DNA of 64,000 nucleotides. It comes from JBDHHQ01 sp039586035 (lineage in GTDB: Bacteria; Gemmatimonadota; Gemmatimonadetes; Longimicrobiales; Gaopeijiaceae). The number at the start of each line of letters is the position of its first letter. Within the stretch, counting starts at the first letter, position 1. A model generated the notes under the pieces. That model did not search any database and was not told where the DNA came from. It saw only the letters and a program-made list of their open reading frames with translations. Location: NCBI GenBank assembly GCA_039586035.1, contig JBDHLD010000003.1, positions 1 through 64,000 of the forward strand, given 5' to 3'. Below are positions 1 through 8,936 of this stretch, one piece after another. A program made the translations under genes and the position numbers.

Positions 1-362
1 GACAGGTGGTGCCGAGCCACGACGAGAGATGCGGCCGGGTCGGACGTGGGCGCGACGGCGAGAAGGCGGTCGAAGTCCTGGACGGGATCGATGCCAGCAC
101 GACTCAGCGCAGCTCCCCACGTGTCGTTGCCCTCGATCCAGGCGCCGAGCTCGTCGGCCAGGCTCGAGCGCCCGATCCGGTCCATGTCGAGGCGTAGCAC
201 GATGGTGTCGCCGTCGGCGACGTAGCTAAGGGGGGCGTCGGGCAGCTCCGCCTCGAGTGAGACCTGGTCGTCGGGCCGCGTCTCGGCGGCTCCATCGGGC
301 GCGTCTCCCGCACAAGCGGTGAGCGTCGCCACCAGGACGGGACTCCAGAGGACCGCGTTCAT
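1..362 (-). CDS. Partial lipoprotein of unknown function (N-terminal 120 residues)
   Basis: The reading frame opens at the ATG at 362 on the minus strand and is still open at the left edge of the window, so only about 120 residues are visible. It begins MNAVLWSPVLVATLTACAGD, a short hydrophobic signal ending in an LTAC lipobox with Cys17 as the likely lipidated residue. A GGGAG ribosome binding site lies 7 bases before the ATG. After an acidic linker the mature part reads ADGDTIVLRLDMDRIG and later GIDPVQDFDRLLAVAPT. This 'D(L/M)DR ... GIDPVxDxDRLL' style resembles uncharacterised lipoproteins I associate with myxobacteria, but I cannot name a family. It is the last of three same-strand envelope genes (OmpA-type lipoprotein, secreted protein, this one). 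No function is assigned. Confidence 0.7.
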   Translation of the reverse strand, partial: MNAVLWSPVLVATLTACAGDAPDGAAETRPDDQVSLEAELPDAPLSYVADGDTIVLRLDMDRIGRSSLADELGAWIEGNDTWGAALSRAGIDPVQDFDRLLAVAPTSDPAASLVVARHHL

Positions 363-488
363 TCGGAAGCTCCCTGCTGACGGTGAAGCGCACGGATCCC
401 GGGGCCCATCGGCAGCCGGCGGCATCGGAATCCTTCCTGACCACTCGGCACTCGCCAGCTTGGGTACGGTGCGTGACCGGGCGAACGG

Positions 489-1808
489 TCATCCGGGATT
501 CCCGTTTGTCGGATCGGCGCCTGGGACCCCCACATGCCCTCCGGTCTTCTCGATGACCTGCTCCCTCGACGGCATGCCTTCGTTGACGCCGCCGACCTCG
601 ACCTTCTTGCTGACTTCGGGCAGTGCCGCCGATAGACCCTCGATGCGTTCGCGAATCACGGTCGCGATCAGCGCCTGGTGCTGCGTGGCCATCTCGGCGT
701 ACGCGGTCGATTCCCGACTGACGACGATCTGCTCCAAGCCCCGTCGAACGACCATCCTGAGATAGACGGGCACAAACCCCGGTGTGTTTGCCGCCCACCC
801 AGACTTAGCTTCCCCGTTCGGCGCCGCTACGTCTTCTAGGCCCGCCGTCGGCTTGATCTCCTTCGACCCGACCGCCACCCACTTCTCGGCCGACTCGATC
901 ACGTAAGTTCCGTCGTCGCCCTGGATCTCGACGGGCTTGTTGGTGGATAGAACCAGGCAGGGCACCTCAAAGGAAATCGTGGTCCCGAGCAGCGACCACT
1001 TCCAGGCTTCACTTGACCCGGGACGGTAGAATTGGAAACGAACGGCATCCTCTTCGTGGTAGCCCCTTCCGTACGGCAGGCCTGGGGCGTAGACAGCCTT
1101 CCGCACCTCGGACCCCGTGAACAGCAGCTCGGTCTCGTCGATGAGGTTCTGGAACTCATCCGCACGCTCCCTCTCCTCCTCCGCCATATGCTCCTGCATG
1201 CCTAGTGCCGCCTCCATCAGGCCGGCTGCAACCTGTGCAGACGCACCCTCCAGCTCCGCACCCCCGACCGGCAGTTCCCCGGCGAGCATTGATCCGGCGA
1301 GGCCGATCGCCCCTGCCATCCCGGCGAGCATTGCGGCGGGATCGTCTGCCACTGCCTTACTGACGGCCCGCTGCTCTTGAGTCAGATTCGGGTCGGTCTC
1401 GATCCAGTGCTCTTGCATCTCGGCCGGTGGAACCAAGCGGAACGGTGGCCACACGCCGGTCGGGTTCCTTTCGTAGTACTGCACGGTCGGTATCGGCGTG
1501 ATGTTCGAGTGCTCGACGAGCCAGTAGTCGGTGATCCCCTCCATGCGATCCAGATACGCGGACCGTTCTAGGTCGAGTACGTCGTCGGCCGTAAGCTCGT
1601 CGTAGTCGATGGAGGAGGCGCCACCCGATCCCGTCCCGATCATGATTCCACAGGCACACTCGGCCGGCGCCTGCGCCGGGAAGATCAGGCAGATCGAGTC
1701 GCAGTCGACCTCAGTCGCAGGCGTGTCCTGTGGTTCCTGAGTCGACGCCGTGGCCGACGCAAGGAGTATCAGGACCGGCGCGGCGGTTATGGATCCGAGG
1801 CGAATCAT
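489..1808 (-). CDS. Secreted protein of unknown function, 439 aa
   Basis: I do not recognise this protein. It starts MIRLGSITAAPVLILLASAT, a Sec signal peptide probably cleaved near residue 25, so it should be periplasmic or outer-membrane associated. I prefer the ATG at 1808 over the in-frame ATG at 1820, because the upstream ATG is part of the GGAGGA ribosome binding site that sits 4-5 bases before 1808. The mature N-terminus has four cysteines within about 25 residues (CDSICLIF ... CACG), which could form disulfides. The middle (about 170-210) is a Gly/Ala-rich, helical stretch followed by a charged EEEREREAD-like segment. The C-terminal half is mixed and ends in a Gly/Pro/Asn-rich tail. 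It lies 61 bases downstream of the OmpA-type lipoprotein gene on the same strand and may be cotranscribed with it. Confidence 0.7.
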   Translation of the reverse strand: MIRLGSITAAPVLILLASATASTQEPQDTPATEVDCDSICLIFPAQAPAECACGIMIGTGSGGASSIDYDELTADDVLDLERSAYLDRMEGITDYWLVEHSNITPIPTVQYYERNPTGVWPPFRLVPPAEMQEHWIETDPNLTQEQRAVSKAVADDPAAMLAGMAGAIGLAGSMLAGELPVGGAELEGASAQVAAGLMEAALGMQEHMAEEERERADEFQNLIDETELLFTGSEVRKAVYAPGLPYGRGYHEEDAVRFQFYRPGSSEAWKWSLLGTTISFEVPCLVLSTNKPVEIQGDDGTYVIESAEKWVAVGSKEIKPTAGLEDVAAPNGEAKSGWAANTPGFVPVYLRMVVRRGLEQIVVSRESTAYAEMATQHQALIATVIRERIEGLSAALPEVSKKVEVGGVNEGMPSREQVIEKTGGHVGVPGADPTNGNPG

Positions 1809-1869
1809 GGGGTCCTCCATCTACAGTGGGGACGAGTCGGGTCGAGTCAAATCGTTGGTCGCGGACCTC

Positions 1870-3126
1870 CTACGGCATCCGCACCAACTCGACCCGACGG
1901 TTCTGCTGGCGTCCCTCGGGCGTGTCGTTCTCCGAGACCGGCTGGGCCTCCCCCAGCCCGCGCGAGCTGAGCCGCGCAGCCTCGATCCCGAGCTCGTCGA
2001 CCAGGTAGCGCCGCACCGAGGCGGCCCGCCGGTCGCTCAGGTCCAGGTTGTACGCGTCGTCGCCCTGGCTGTCGGTGTGGCCTTCGATCGACAGGGACAG
2101 GTCGGGGTGCTGCGACAGCATGGTGCCGACCTCGGCCAGCGTGGCGTGGGACTCGGAGCGGAGTTGGTCGCTACCGGTGTCGAAGTAGATGCCCTCGAGG
2201 GCCACCCGACCGTCGCGCTCCAGGGCGCTGTACAGGTCGCGGCCCCCGGAAGCGACGCGGATGGGACCCATTAGGATGGGGGTTTCGTCGTAGACCCAGT
2301 CGAGGGCCACGAACAGCGTGTCGGTCCGGGGGAAGACGGCCTTGGGCACATTGGCCACCCGTAAGCCGTTCAGGTACACCTTCATGTGATCGCCGTCGGC
2401 CATGACCTGGAGCGCCGCGATCTGGTCGCGCACGATGGCGGCGTCGTGAGGCCGCATCGCCGACGGGCCGGCTTCCTGCACCGCCTGCACGCCAGCCTGG
2501 GCGAACTGCACAGTCACTGCGGAGCCGCGGTAGTCCCGCTGGTCGCGCCACCAACGTCCCGGCATGATCCGAACGAAGCCGTTTCCGTGCTGGACGCTCA
2601 CCGCGGTTTCGATCGTGAATCGCTCGGGCAGCGTCTCCGGCAGCGGAATGGCGAAGATCCCGCCCGAGAGAGCGCGCAGGTACCGCCCGCCGTCCCACTC
2701 GACGATCTCAAAGCTGCCGTCGATCAGCTCGAAGTGCCGGGGGAAGTCGCCGAGGTTGTCCTGGGTGAAGTCGTTCAGGACCAGCGTGCGAGTGCCGGAT
2801 TCGAAGTCGTTGGTCGCCGAGATGGACGGTCGCGACGAGCCGCTCCCGGGCCGGCCTCCGTCGGTGCCAGAGGCGCTCGTGTCGTCCGATCCGCTCGTAC
2901 CGCTCGCGACGCCGGGGGAGCTCGCCTCAGCCCCGTCGCCACCTGATAGCACCGCATCTTCGGCGGCATCGGCGCCCGCGGAGACGCCTCGGTCGACCCG
3001 CTCGGCCGCCTCGCGCTCGGCGGCGTAGCCGGCACGGTCCGCGAGTCGTTGGGTGGTGGAGCAGGCAGTCATGGAGAACGTGAAGGCCAGGAACACGAGA
3101 ACGGTTCGAATCGTCGAGGCTGACAT
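1870..3126 (-). CDS. OmpA-family lipoprotein, 418 aa
   Basis: Residues 1-22 form a lipoprotein signal ending MTAC (Cys22; Met at -3 is unusual but tolerated). A low-complexity Ala/Asp/Ser/Gly linker follows to about residue 110. The middle (about 115-300) is a beta-rich domain of unknown type, with FVRIMPGRWWRDQRDY and a 'KVYLNGLRVANVP' strand pair that recalls lectin-like or laminin-G folds. The C-terminal 110 residues are a clear OmpA peptidoglycan-binding domain: FDTGSDQL, then SLSIEGHTDSQGDDAYNLDL, SDRRAASVRRYLVDELGI and the terminal GRQQNRRVELV, with the Asp and Arg that bind diaminopimelate. The protein is likely anchored in the outer membrane by its lipid and clamped to the wall. A CGGAGTGG ribosome binding site precedes the ATG. 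First gene of a minus-strand series with the two genes below it. Confidence 0.88.
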   Translation of the reverse strand: MSASTIRTVLVFLAFTFSMTACSTTQRLADRAGYAAEREAAERVDRGVSAGADAAEDAVLSGGDGAEASSPGVASGTSGSDDTSASGTDGGRPGSGSSRPSISATNDFESGTRTLVLNDFTQDNLGDFPRHFELIDGSFEIVEWDGGRYLRALSGGIFAIPLPETLPERFTIETAVSVQHGNGFVRIMPGRWWRDQRDYRGSAVTVQFAQAGVQAVQEAGPSAMRPHDAAIVRDQIAALQVMADGDHMKVYLNGLRVANVPKAVFPRTDTLFVALDWVYDETPILMGPIRVASGGRDLYSALERDGRVALEGIYFDTGSDQLRSESHATLAEVGTMLSQHPDLSLSIEGHTDSQGDDAYNLDLSDRRAASVRRYLVDELGIEAARLSSRGLGEAQPVSENDTPEGRQQNRRVELVRMP

Positions 3127-3203
3127 CTTGGGCCACTCCGGGTCGGCGTGGGGACTCGGTCAGGCTCCTACACGGAAAACGGAGGCGAAACCCGCCATCG
3201 GAT

Positions 3204-3500
3204 GTGGGAGCCGGGACGCCGTGGGGTGGTGCATGGAGCCCGAGGGGCCGCACGGTGTTGATGGCCAGCGATTCCGCGCCGGGAATGGGGCCGCCCCTGG
3301 AAGTGGGCAACAACTTCTCGATCTCCGTGGCTCCAGGGAGCCGGGAAGACGCGGACCGGATCTTCGGTGCGCTCTCGGAAGGCGGTCAGGTGACCATGCC
3401 CCTCGGGGACATGTTCTGGGGGGCCTACTTCGGCTCACCCACCGACCGATACGGGATCAACTGGATGATCAACTACGCCGAGGGGGAAGGGGCGGGCTGA
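3204..3500 (+). pseudogene. Remnant of a VOC/PhnB-like (glyoxalase superfamily) gene, C-terminal half only
   Basis: Translation from about 3255 gives TVLMASDSAPGM, NNFSISVAPGSREDADRIF, GALSEGGQVTMPLGDMFWGA and DRYGINWMINY. This is the well-known second beta-alpha-beta-beta-beta unit of PhnB/YjdN-type VOC proteins, including the conserved FWGAYFG and W-M-I/L-N end. The first unit (about 60-70 residues) is absent: only about 77 bases separate this frame from the start of the divergent OmpA gene, and none of them encode it. The first 16 residues (MGAGTPWGGAWSPRGR) do not fit the family. The neighbouring frame reads VVHGARGAAR just before the join, so a frameshift may also be present. No ribosome binding site is evident. 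Read as a decaying fragment; a short expressed peptide is less likely. Confidence 0.6.
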
Positions 3501-3566
3501 AGCGATTCGTCTGCAGGCTCGGAGCCGGGCTCTTGGAGGGCGAGTCGCTCGGGTCGTGACGGGCAG

Positions 3567-6203
3567 CTACAGCGCTTCGAGGGCCGCCTGGCAGTCCATC
3601 TTGTACTCCTCGACACCCCCACGGTCGCCGGCGACGAGGGTCTGGACCGCTGACTCGAGGAACGGGCGGGCGTCGTCCGGTCGGCCTTGGCCGGCCAGGG
3701 CCCGCCCGAGGCGACACTCGGCGACGGCCGTGGCGAAGTGCCCGGGCGGAAGCGCGGCACCGAGGAGCTCCAGCGCCTCCCGCGAGACCGCCTCGGCTCC
3801 CACGTAGTCACCTCGGATCAGCCGGATCTCGCCGATCGTCAGTAGCGGGTACCCCGTCTGGAAGAAACCCGGCCCGCGTGTCTCCAGGAACATCTCGTAC
3901 GCCTCGCGTGAGAGACCCTCGGCCTCGTCGTAGCGCCCTTGGTTCTTGACGGCCGTCGCCAGGTTTTGGAGTGACGAAGCGACCTCGAGGTGAACCTCGC
4001 CATACCGCTCGTACAATGCCTCGAGCAGCTCCCGGTAGACGCCTTCGGCTGCTGCTGCGTCGTAGATGACCAGCAGCAGGACCGCGTAGTTGTTCCGAGT
4101 GCTCATCGTCGTGGCGTGCGTGGGACCCAGCTCGGCGTCCATCGTAGCGAGACTCGACTCGTACAACGTGCGGGCTTCGGCGTACCGGGACGCTCCAGTG
4201 AGGGCTAGGGCGAATCGAGCTCCAGCGATCGCGGTTCGCGAATGCTCCGGGCCGAGCTCCCTGACCAGGATCTCGTAGCCTTCGCGGGCCCGATCCACGG
4301 CGTCGTCCCGATCCAGGGACGTCAAGTTCTCGGCCAGCTCCGCCAGCGCGCCCGCCAATCGACGTGGATCGATCGATCCCGCGTTGCGGTAGATCTCGAT
4401 CGCGGCTTCGCGAAGGCGCACTGCCTGCTCGAGATTGCCGTCGTCGAAGTCGAACTGGGCCAATGCCTGGAGCGACACGCCCACGGCTAGGTCGTTCGGG
4501 CCGTACAGTCTTCTCGACAGATCCAATCTCCGCTCGAGCGTGGCCCGGCCGGAATCGGGATCCGGATGCAACTCCCCGACCAGGAGCAGCGTCTCGTGCA
4601 CCTGGGGCGACTCTTCCCCGTAGAGCCGGCTCTCCAGCTCCAGGGCTTCGACCGCCAGCTCGTACGCCTGCGCCGGCTCGTCCAGGTCCTCCAGCACCGC
4701 GGCCATGGCACCGAACAGTTCGGCCCGCGCGGCGGGGCGTTCCGCCAGATCTCGACGCACGCGGTCCGTTCCGTCCTCGATGGCCTGCAGGATCGTCATG
4801 TCCCTGCGTCCCTCACCTAGTCCCACGTCGCCCGAATCCGGAGCGATGAAGAAGCTGACGAACGCCTGCTGGACGTCACGGGCCACGTTTCGCTCCTCCT
4901 CGAGCTCCTGACCGTGCCGGATCAGCGTGAACACGTACGCCCCGATCAGCAGTAGGCTCGTGGTCGTCACCGGCGCCACCCAGGCGTGCCGGCGCAGGAA
5001 CTTACCGGTGCGGTACAGACGCGACTCCCTCCGAGCCGCGATGGGCCGGCCGTCCAGGTGTCGCTGTACGTCGTCCGCCATCTCGAGGGCCGCTGCGTAA
5101 CGGCGCTCGGGCTCCTTCCGGAGCGCCTTCATGACGATCGTGTCCAGGTCGCCACGAAGACGCCGGCTCACGCGGGCCGGCGAGGCGCCCAGGTGTTCAG
5201 CGGCCCGAGCGGCGTCCAGGTGTCGTGCCGCATCGCTCGGGGGGGAAGGCTGGGTGCTCGTGATCGCCGATTCGAGGGTCGCCCCGGTGCCTGACACCCG
5301 GTAGGGGCGCTCCCCCGTAAGCAGACGGTACAGCAACACGCCGAGCTGATAGACGTCAGACGCCGTGGTGATGGGCTCTCCCCGCACCTGCTCCGGACTC
5401 GCGTACTCCGGCGTCAAAGGCCGGAAGCCGGTACGGGTGAGCTCCGTATCGCTCGGGTCGGCCTCGGGGTCGAGCAGCTTGGCGATGCCGAAGTCCAACA
5501 GCTTCACCTGCCCGTCGGCGGTCACCAGGATGTTGGACGGCTTGATGTCCCGGTGGACCACGAGACTGGCGTGGGCGTACTGGACCGCTCGGGCCACCTG
5601 GATGAACAGCCGCAGGCGTTCGTCGATCGAGCAGCGGTTCCGGGCGCAGAAGTCCGTGATCGGCACGCCGTCGACGTACTCCAGGGCCAGGTAGGGCAGG
5701 CCGCGCTCCGTGGTGCCGCCGTCGATCAGCCGGGCGATGTTGGGGTGCTCCAGCGACGAGAGGATCCGGCGCTCGGCCAGGAAACGTCGCACGAAGTCTT
5801 CCGTGTCGAGGCCGCGGCGCAGGAACTTGATCGCCACGCGCTGCTCGAAGTCCCCGTCCGCGCGCTCGGCCAGGTACACACCGGCCATCCCGCCTCGCCC
5901 GAGCTGGCGGACGATGCGGAAGGCGCCCACCCGCTCACCGGTCCGGTCCGGCGGCGCGTCGGCGGCTTGACCGCCGATGGCTTCGGCCAGGGCGTCCGGC
6001 GCGACCTGCTCGGCCGACGCCTCCAGGAACGAGCCAGAGCCCAGGTCCGCCGCTAGCAGCTCTCGGACCGCCTCGTGCAGCTCGGGGTCGTCCGAGCAGC
6101 GCTGGTCGAGGAATCCGCCCCACTGGCTCGAATCGAGATCCATCGCCTCCTGGAACAGGGCGTCGATCTCGTGCCAGCGGTCAGCGTTCGGCGGATCGTG
6201 CAT
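3567..6203 (-). CDS. Transmembrane Ser/Thr protein kinase with TPR repeats, about 878 aa
   Basis: A signalling kinase of the bacterial PknB/Hanks type. N-terminal residues 1-90 carry the helical 'WHEIDALFQEAMDL' leader typical of kinases paired with TIGR02999-type sigma factors. The catalytic domain spans roughly 97-370: GRGGMAGVY P-loop, VAIK lysine (about 129), HRDIKPSN catalytic loop (about 220), DFG and a TPEYASPEQ activation segment. All key residues are present, so activity is expected. A single membrane helix near 405-425 (VAPVTTTSLLLIGAYVFTLI) separates it from a long TPR region to the C-terminus, which should be extracytoplasmic and may sense or bind a partner. The ATG at 6203 is preferred over 6212, because AGAGG lies 10 bases before the former and abuts the latter. 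The sigma factor gene lies 113 bases upstream on the same strand, suggesting a shared operon and signalling link. Confidence 0.92.
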   Translation of the reverse strand: MHDPPNADRWHEIDALFQEAMDLDSSQWGGFLDQRCSDDPELHEAVRELLAADLGSGSFLEASAEQVAPDALAEAIGGQAADAPPDRTGERVGAFRIVRQLGRGGMAGVYLAERADGDFEQRVAIKFLRRGLDTEDFVRRFLAERRILSSLEHPNIARLIDGGTTERGLPYLALEYVDGVPITDFCARNRCSIDERLRLFIQVARAVQYAHASLVVHRDIKPSNILVTADGQVKLLDFGIAKLLDPEADPSDTELTRTGFRPLTPEYASPEQVRGEPITTASDVYQLGVLLYRLLTGERPYRVSGTGATLESAITSTQPSPPSDAARHLDAARAAEHLGASPARVSRRLRGDLDTIVMKALRKEPERRYAAALEMADDVQRHLDGRPIAARRESRLYRTGKFLRRHAWVAPVTTTSLLLIGAYVFTLIRHGQELEEERNVARDVQQAFVSFFIAPDSGDVGLGEGRRDMTILQAIEDGTDRVRRDLAERPAARAELFGAMAAVLEDLDEPAQAYELAVEALELESRLYGEESPQVHETLLLVGELHPDPDSGRATLERRLDLSRRLYGPNDLAVGVSLQALAQFDFDDGNLEQAVRLREAAIEIYRNAGSIDPRRLAGALAELAENLTSLDRDDAVDRAREGYEILVRELGPEHSRTAIAGARFALALTGASRYAEARTLYESSLATMDAELGPTHATTMSTRNNYAVLLLVIYDAAAAEGVYRELLEALYERYGEVHLEVASSLQNLATAVKNQGRYDEAEGLSREAYEMFLETRGPGFFQTGYPLLTIGEIRLIRGDYVGAEAVSREALELLGAALPPGHFATAVAECRLGRALAGQGRPDDARPFLESAVQTLVAGDRGGVEEYKMDCQAALEAL

Positions 6204-6316
6204 GGCAGCCATACCTCTGGAGGATGCGGAGGTGCGGTGGGCCCGGCGGTCCAGGCACCCGCGGACTGGCGACCCCCTCGACCCGGGCCGTCGGACCCTC
6301 CTGCGCGCCTACCGGC

Positions 6317-6889
6317 TCATGACAGCGACTTGAACAGGTACGCCCGGGCCCGACGCCAATCCCGCTCCGTGGTGCGCAGGGACTGGCCGAGGGCGTCGGC
6401 GGTCTCTTGCATGCTGAGACCACCGAAGAACCGGCACTCGACGACCCGCTCGAGTCGCTCGTCCAGCTCGCCCAGCTTGGCCAGGGCCTCGTCCAGCTCG
6501 AGCAGCTCGACGGTTCGCGGCTCTGCCCCCTTCAGGTCGTCCATGAGCGGCAGCTGGATCGCGCCACCCCCCCGTTTCGCCGCCTTTCGCTCACGAGCGT
6601 GGTCGATCAGGAGGTTCCGGATCACCTTCGACGATACAGCGAAAAAATGCGCCCGGTCCCGCCACGTGGCCGTCGCGCGGTCGACGAGGTTCAGGTAGGC
6701 CTCGTGGACCACGCCCGTTGTGTTGAGCGTGTGGTCGGAGCGTTCGAGGGCCAGCCGATTGTGGGCGATGGCCCGGAGGTCGTCGTAGACGAGGGGGATC
6801 AGGCGGTCGAAGGCGTCCTGCTCCCCTTTCGAGCACGCCTGGAGCAACTCGGTGATCTCCTTCTGAGAGGAGGAGGGGGATTCCGGCAT
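6317..6889 (-). CDS. ECF-type RNA polymerase sigma factor (TIGR02999 / PF07638 type), 190 aa
   Basis: Carries region 2 (FDRLIPLVYDDLRAIAHNRL, then HTLNTTGVVHEAYLNLV and HFFAVSSKVIRNLLIDHAR) and region 4 (ELDERLERVVECRFFGGLSM, QETADALGQSLRTTERDWRR). The L-R-x-I-A-H and TGVVHEAYL signatures mark the subgroup common in Planctomycetota, Acidobacteriota and Gemmatimonadota, whose genes usually sit beside a Ser/Thr kinase rather than an anti-sigma factor. That is the case here, with the kinase gene directly downstream. Two starts are possible: GTG 6910 and ATG 6889. The ATG is chosen because the family begins about ten residues before the first helix. No classical anti-sigma gene is adjacent, so control by phosphorylation is plausible but inferred. 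Confidence 0.9.
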   Translation of the reverse strand: MPESPSSSQKEITELLQACSKGEQDAFDRLIPLVYDDLRAIAHNRLALERSDHTLNTTGVVHEAYLNLVDRATATWRDRAHFFAVSSKVIRNLLIDHARERKAAKRGGGAIQLPLMDDLKGAEPRTVELLELDEALAKLGELDERLERVVECRFFGGLSMQETADALGQSLRTTERDWRRARAYLFKSLS

Positions 6890-7427
6890 GTGCACCACGG
6901 GCCTCGCCACGGGGAGTCCCCGACCCGGCGGACGATCGGGTGGGACAAATCACACGGTTGCGGAGATTTGCAGAATCGAGGTCGGCCAGCGGCCCGTCAA
7001 GCCGCCCCGTTTGTCTTCCGGGGCGTTCCTCGGGGCGGGGTCAAGGGGCGGATCCATCTGGTCCGGTGTCTTCGCGAGCTGAGCCAGGATCCGTCACGGC
7101 ACGCGAGCCGTTCGGCCGTATCCGCCATTTGATCGCCCGAGTCGCGCTGAAGAATTGTGGAGTCCGAGGTCGGCTGATGCACCCATGCCGCGGCACGCGA
7201 GGGAGCGATGGCCAGCCCAGGGCGCCTGCCCGTGATTCGTACCTGGCCCTACTATTCGAGGCTCGGCTTCGAGTCTCCTCGGGGCACGCGACCACAGGGG
7301 ACTCTCCTTGATGGCCGATTCGATGCTAGATTATCGGCTCTGGGCGAGCCGGGTGCTTCGCTCGGGAGTATTGAACGGGCCGACAACGGCGCACGCCGCC
7401 TGGACGACAACCAGAACAGAGGTAGCG
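6890..7427. other. Divergent intergenic region without a supported gene
   Basis: This 538-base stretch separates the minus-strand sigma factor from plus-strand rpoZ. The short open frames inside it show no family resemblance and poor third-position GC bias. It contains an 8-bp hairpin arm pair (CCGCCCCG at 7002-7009 and CGGGGCGG at 7031-7038) and AT-richer patches at 7245-7256 (CCTACTATTCGA) and 7322-7334 (GATGCTAGATTAT). Either patch could hold a -10 element for rpoZ, but neither has a convincing -35 at the right distance. Nothing else is seen. Confidence 0.4.
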
Positions 7428-7643
7428 ATGAGGGTCTTCACTCCGGGCGAGGTCGCCCACCACAACGGGAGCAAGTACCTGGGCGTGCTCGTGTCCGCCC
7501 GCTACGCCCGTGAGCTCAACCTGCTGCCCCGGGAGACGTTGCCCCTGGGGATGGAGAAGAAGCTCACCACCCGGGCTCTGGAGGCGCTGACCTCCGGTGA
7601 GATCGAGTTCCGCCTGGTGAAGCGTCGGCGGCGGGAAGAGTAG
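7428..7643 (+). CDS. rpoZ: DNA-directed RNA polymerase omega subunit, 71 aa
   Basis: Small subunit that helps fold and assemble beta' into RNA polymerase. The protein begins MRVFTPGEVAHHNGSKYLGV and contains the conserved ARELN and KLTTRALEALTSGEI segments, in which the KLTTRALE helix is the family hallmark. The ATG at 7428 is preceded by a GAGG site 5 bases upstream. A longer in-frame ATG at 7311 would add about 40 residues with no family counterpart. The C-terminus is a basic KRRRREE tail. It stands 54 bases ahead of coaBC, a frequent arrangement in bacteria, and opens a run of nine closely packed genes; gmk, often the upstream partner, is absent here. Confidence 0.88.
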   Translation: MRVFTPGEVAHHNGSKYLGVLVSARYARELNLLPRETLPLGMEKKLTTRALEALTSGEIEFRLVKRRRREE

Positions 7644-7697
7644 GGAGACGCCCCCGCGGCCCCGGACGACTGCCGTGACCCGGGCCTCGGCGGAGTG

Positions 7698-8936
7698 ATG
7701 CGCGTTCTGACGCCCCGCCCCCCATGGCAGAGCCGGCGCATCGTGCTGGGCGTCTCGGGCGGAATCGCGGCATACAAGTCCGTCCAGCTGGCCCGGGACC
7801 TGACCCGACTGGGGGCCCATGTGGACGTGGTCATGACGGAAGCCGCCACGCGATTCGTGGGACCGCTCAGCTTCGAAGGCGTCACCGGCCGGAGGCCCCT
7901 CACGGACATGTGGTCGGCCGAAGGGGTGGCGCTCCACATCCGCCTCGGTCGAGACGCCGACCTCGTGTTGGTAGCCCCGGCAACGGCCGACCTCATGGCC
8001 CGGGCCGCGGAAGGCCGGGCCGACGATCTCTTGACCACGACCCTCCTGGCCACGCAGGCGCCGGTGCTGATGTGCCCGGCCATGAACCACCGCATGTACG
8101 CCCACCCCCAGACCCAGGCCAACCTCGAGCGGCTGCAGTCGCGTCTCGGCTATCACATCGCGGGGCCGGCCATCGGACCTCTGGCTGCCGGCGAGGAATC
8201 GGGCCCCGGCCGCATGCTGGAGCCCGGCGAGATCACGGAGCACGCGGGCCGTCTCCTCTCCGCGCCGCACTCGCGCCTCGAGGGTCTCCGGGTCTTGATC
8301 ACCTCGGGTCCGACCCGGGAGCCGTTGGATCCCGTGCGGTACGTCGGGAATCGGTCGTCGGGCAAGACGGGACACGCCCTGTCCGCCGCTGCCTGGCGGC
8401 GAGGCGCCCACGTGACGCTGGTCACGGGTCCCGTGTCCACCGACCCGCCGCTCGGCGCCGAGGTCGTGGAGGTCGAGACGGCCGTGGAGATGATGGAGGC
8501 GGTAGAGGGCCACGTCGGGGATGCCGATGTGGTCGTCTTCGCGGCCGCCGTTGCCGACTACCGTCCTGCCGACCCCGCGGAGGAGAAGCTGAAGCGGTCG
8601 GCCGCGGGACCGGAGCTCACGCTTACGCTGACCGCCAACCCCGACGTCGCAGGGGACACCCGGCAGGCGCGCAAGCCCGGCGCCGTCGTGGTGGGCTTCG
8701 CCCTCGAGACCCAGGACCTGGTGGAAAACGCCAGGACCAAGCTCGAGGGCAAGGGCTTCGACCTGATCGTGGCCAACCCGGCCGACGAGACGGAGGCTGG
8801 CTTCGAGTCCGACACCAATCGCGTGACCCTGCTCTCGTCGGGCGGTGACCCGGAGCCCATGCCGGTCCAGACCAAGGAGGCCCTGGCGGAGGTGATCCTG
8901 GACCGCGTCGAATCCCTGCTGGCGGCGCGCTCGTGA
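7698..8936 (+). CDS. coaBC: Bifunctional phosphopantothenoylcysteine decarboxylase / phosphopantothenate-cysteine ligase
   Basis: Catalyses two coenzyme A steps: CTP-dependent ligation of cysteine to 4'-phosphopantothenate, then FMN-dependent decarboxylation to 4'-phosphopantetheine. The N-terminal flavoprotein half (about 1-185) shows GVSGGIAAYKSVQLARDLTR, the HIRLGRDADLVLVAPATADL segment with the active-site His, and PAMNHRMY with the PxMNxxMW-like substrate clamp. The C-terminal ligase half starts about residue 195 with VLITSGPTREPLDPVRYVGN and RSSGKTG, and continues VVVFAAAVADYRP and KLKR, the CoaB dimer and active-site loops. ATG 7698 is used; GTG 7695 directly before it is an alternative. 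Its stop overlaps the next gene by 4 bases (GTGA). Confidence 0.95.
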   Translation: MRVLTPRPPWQSRRIVLGVSGGIAAYKSVQLARDLTRLGAHVDVVMTEAATRFVGPLSFEGVTGRRPLTDMWSAEGVALHIRLGRDADLVLVAPATADLMARAAEGRADDLLTTTLLATQAPVLMCPAMNHRMYAHPQTQANLERLQSRLGYHIAGPAIGPLAAGEESGPGRMLEPGEITEHAGRLLSAPHSRLEGLRVLITSGPTREPLDPVRYVGNRSSGKTGHALSAAAWRRGAHVTLVTGPVSTDPPLGAEVVEVETAVEMMEAVEGHVGDADVVVFAAAVADYRPADPAEEKLKRSAAGPELTLTLTANPDVAGDTRQARKPGAVVVGFALETQDLVENARTKLEGKGFDLIVANPADETEAGFESDTNRVTLLSSGGDPEPMPVQTKEALAEVILDRVESLLAARS

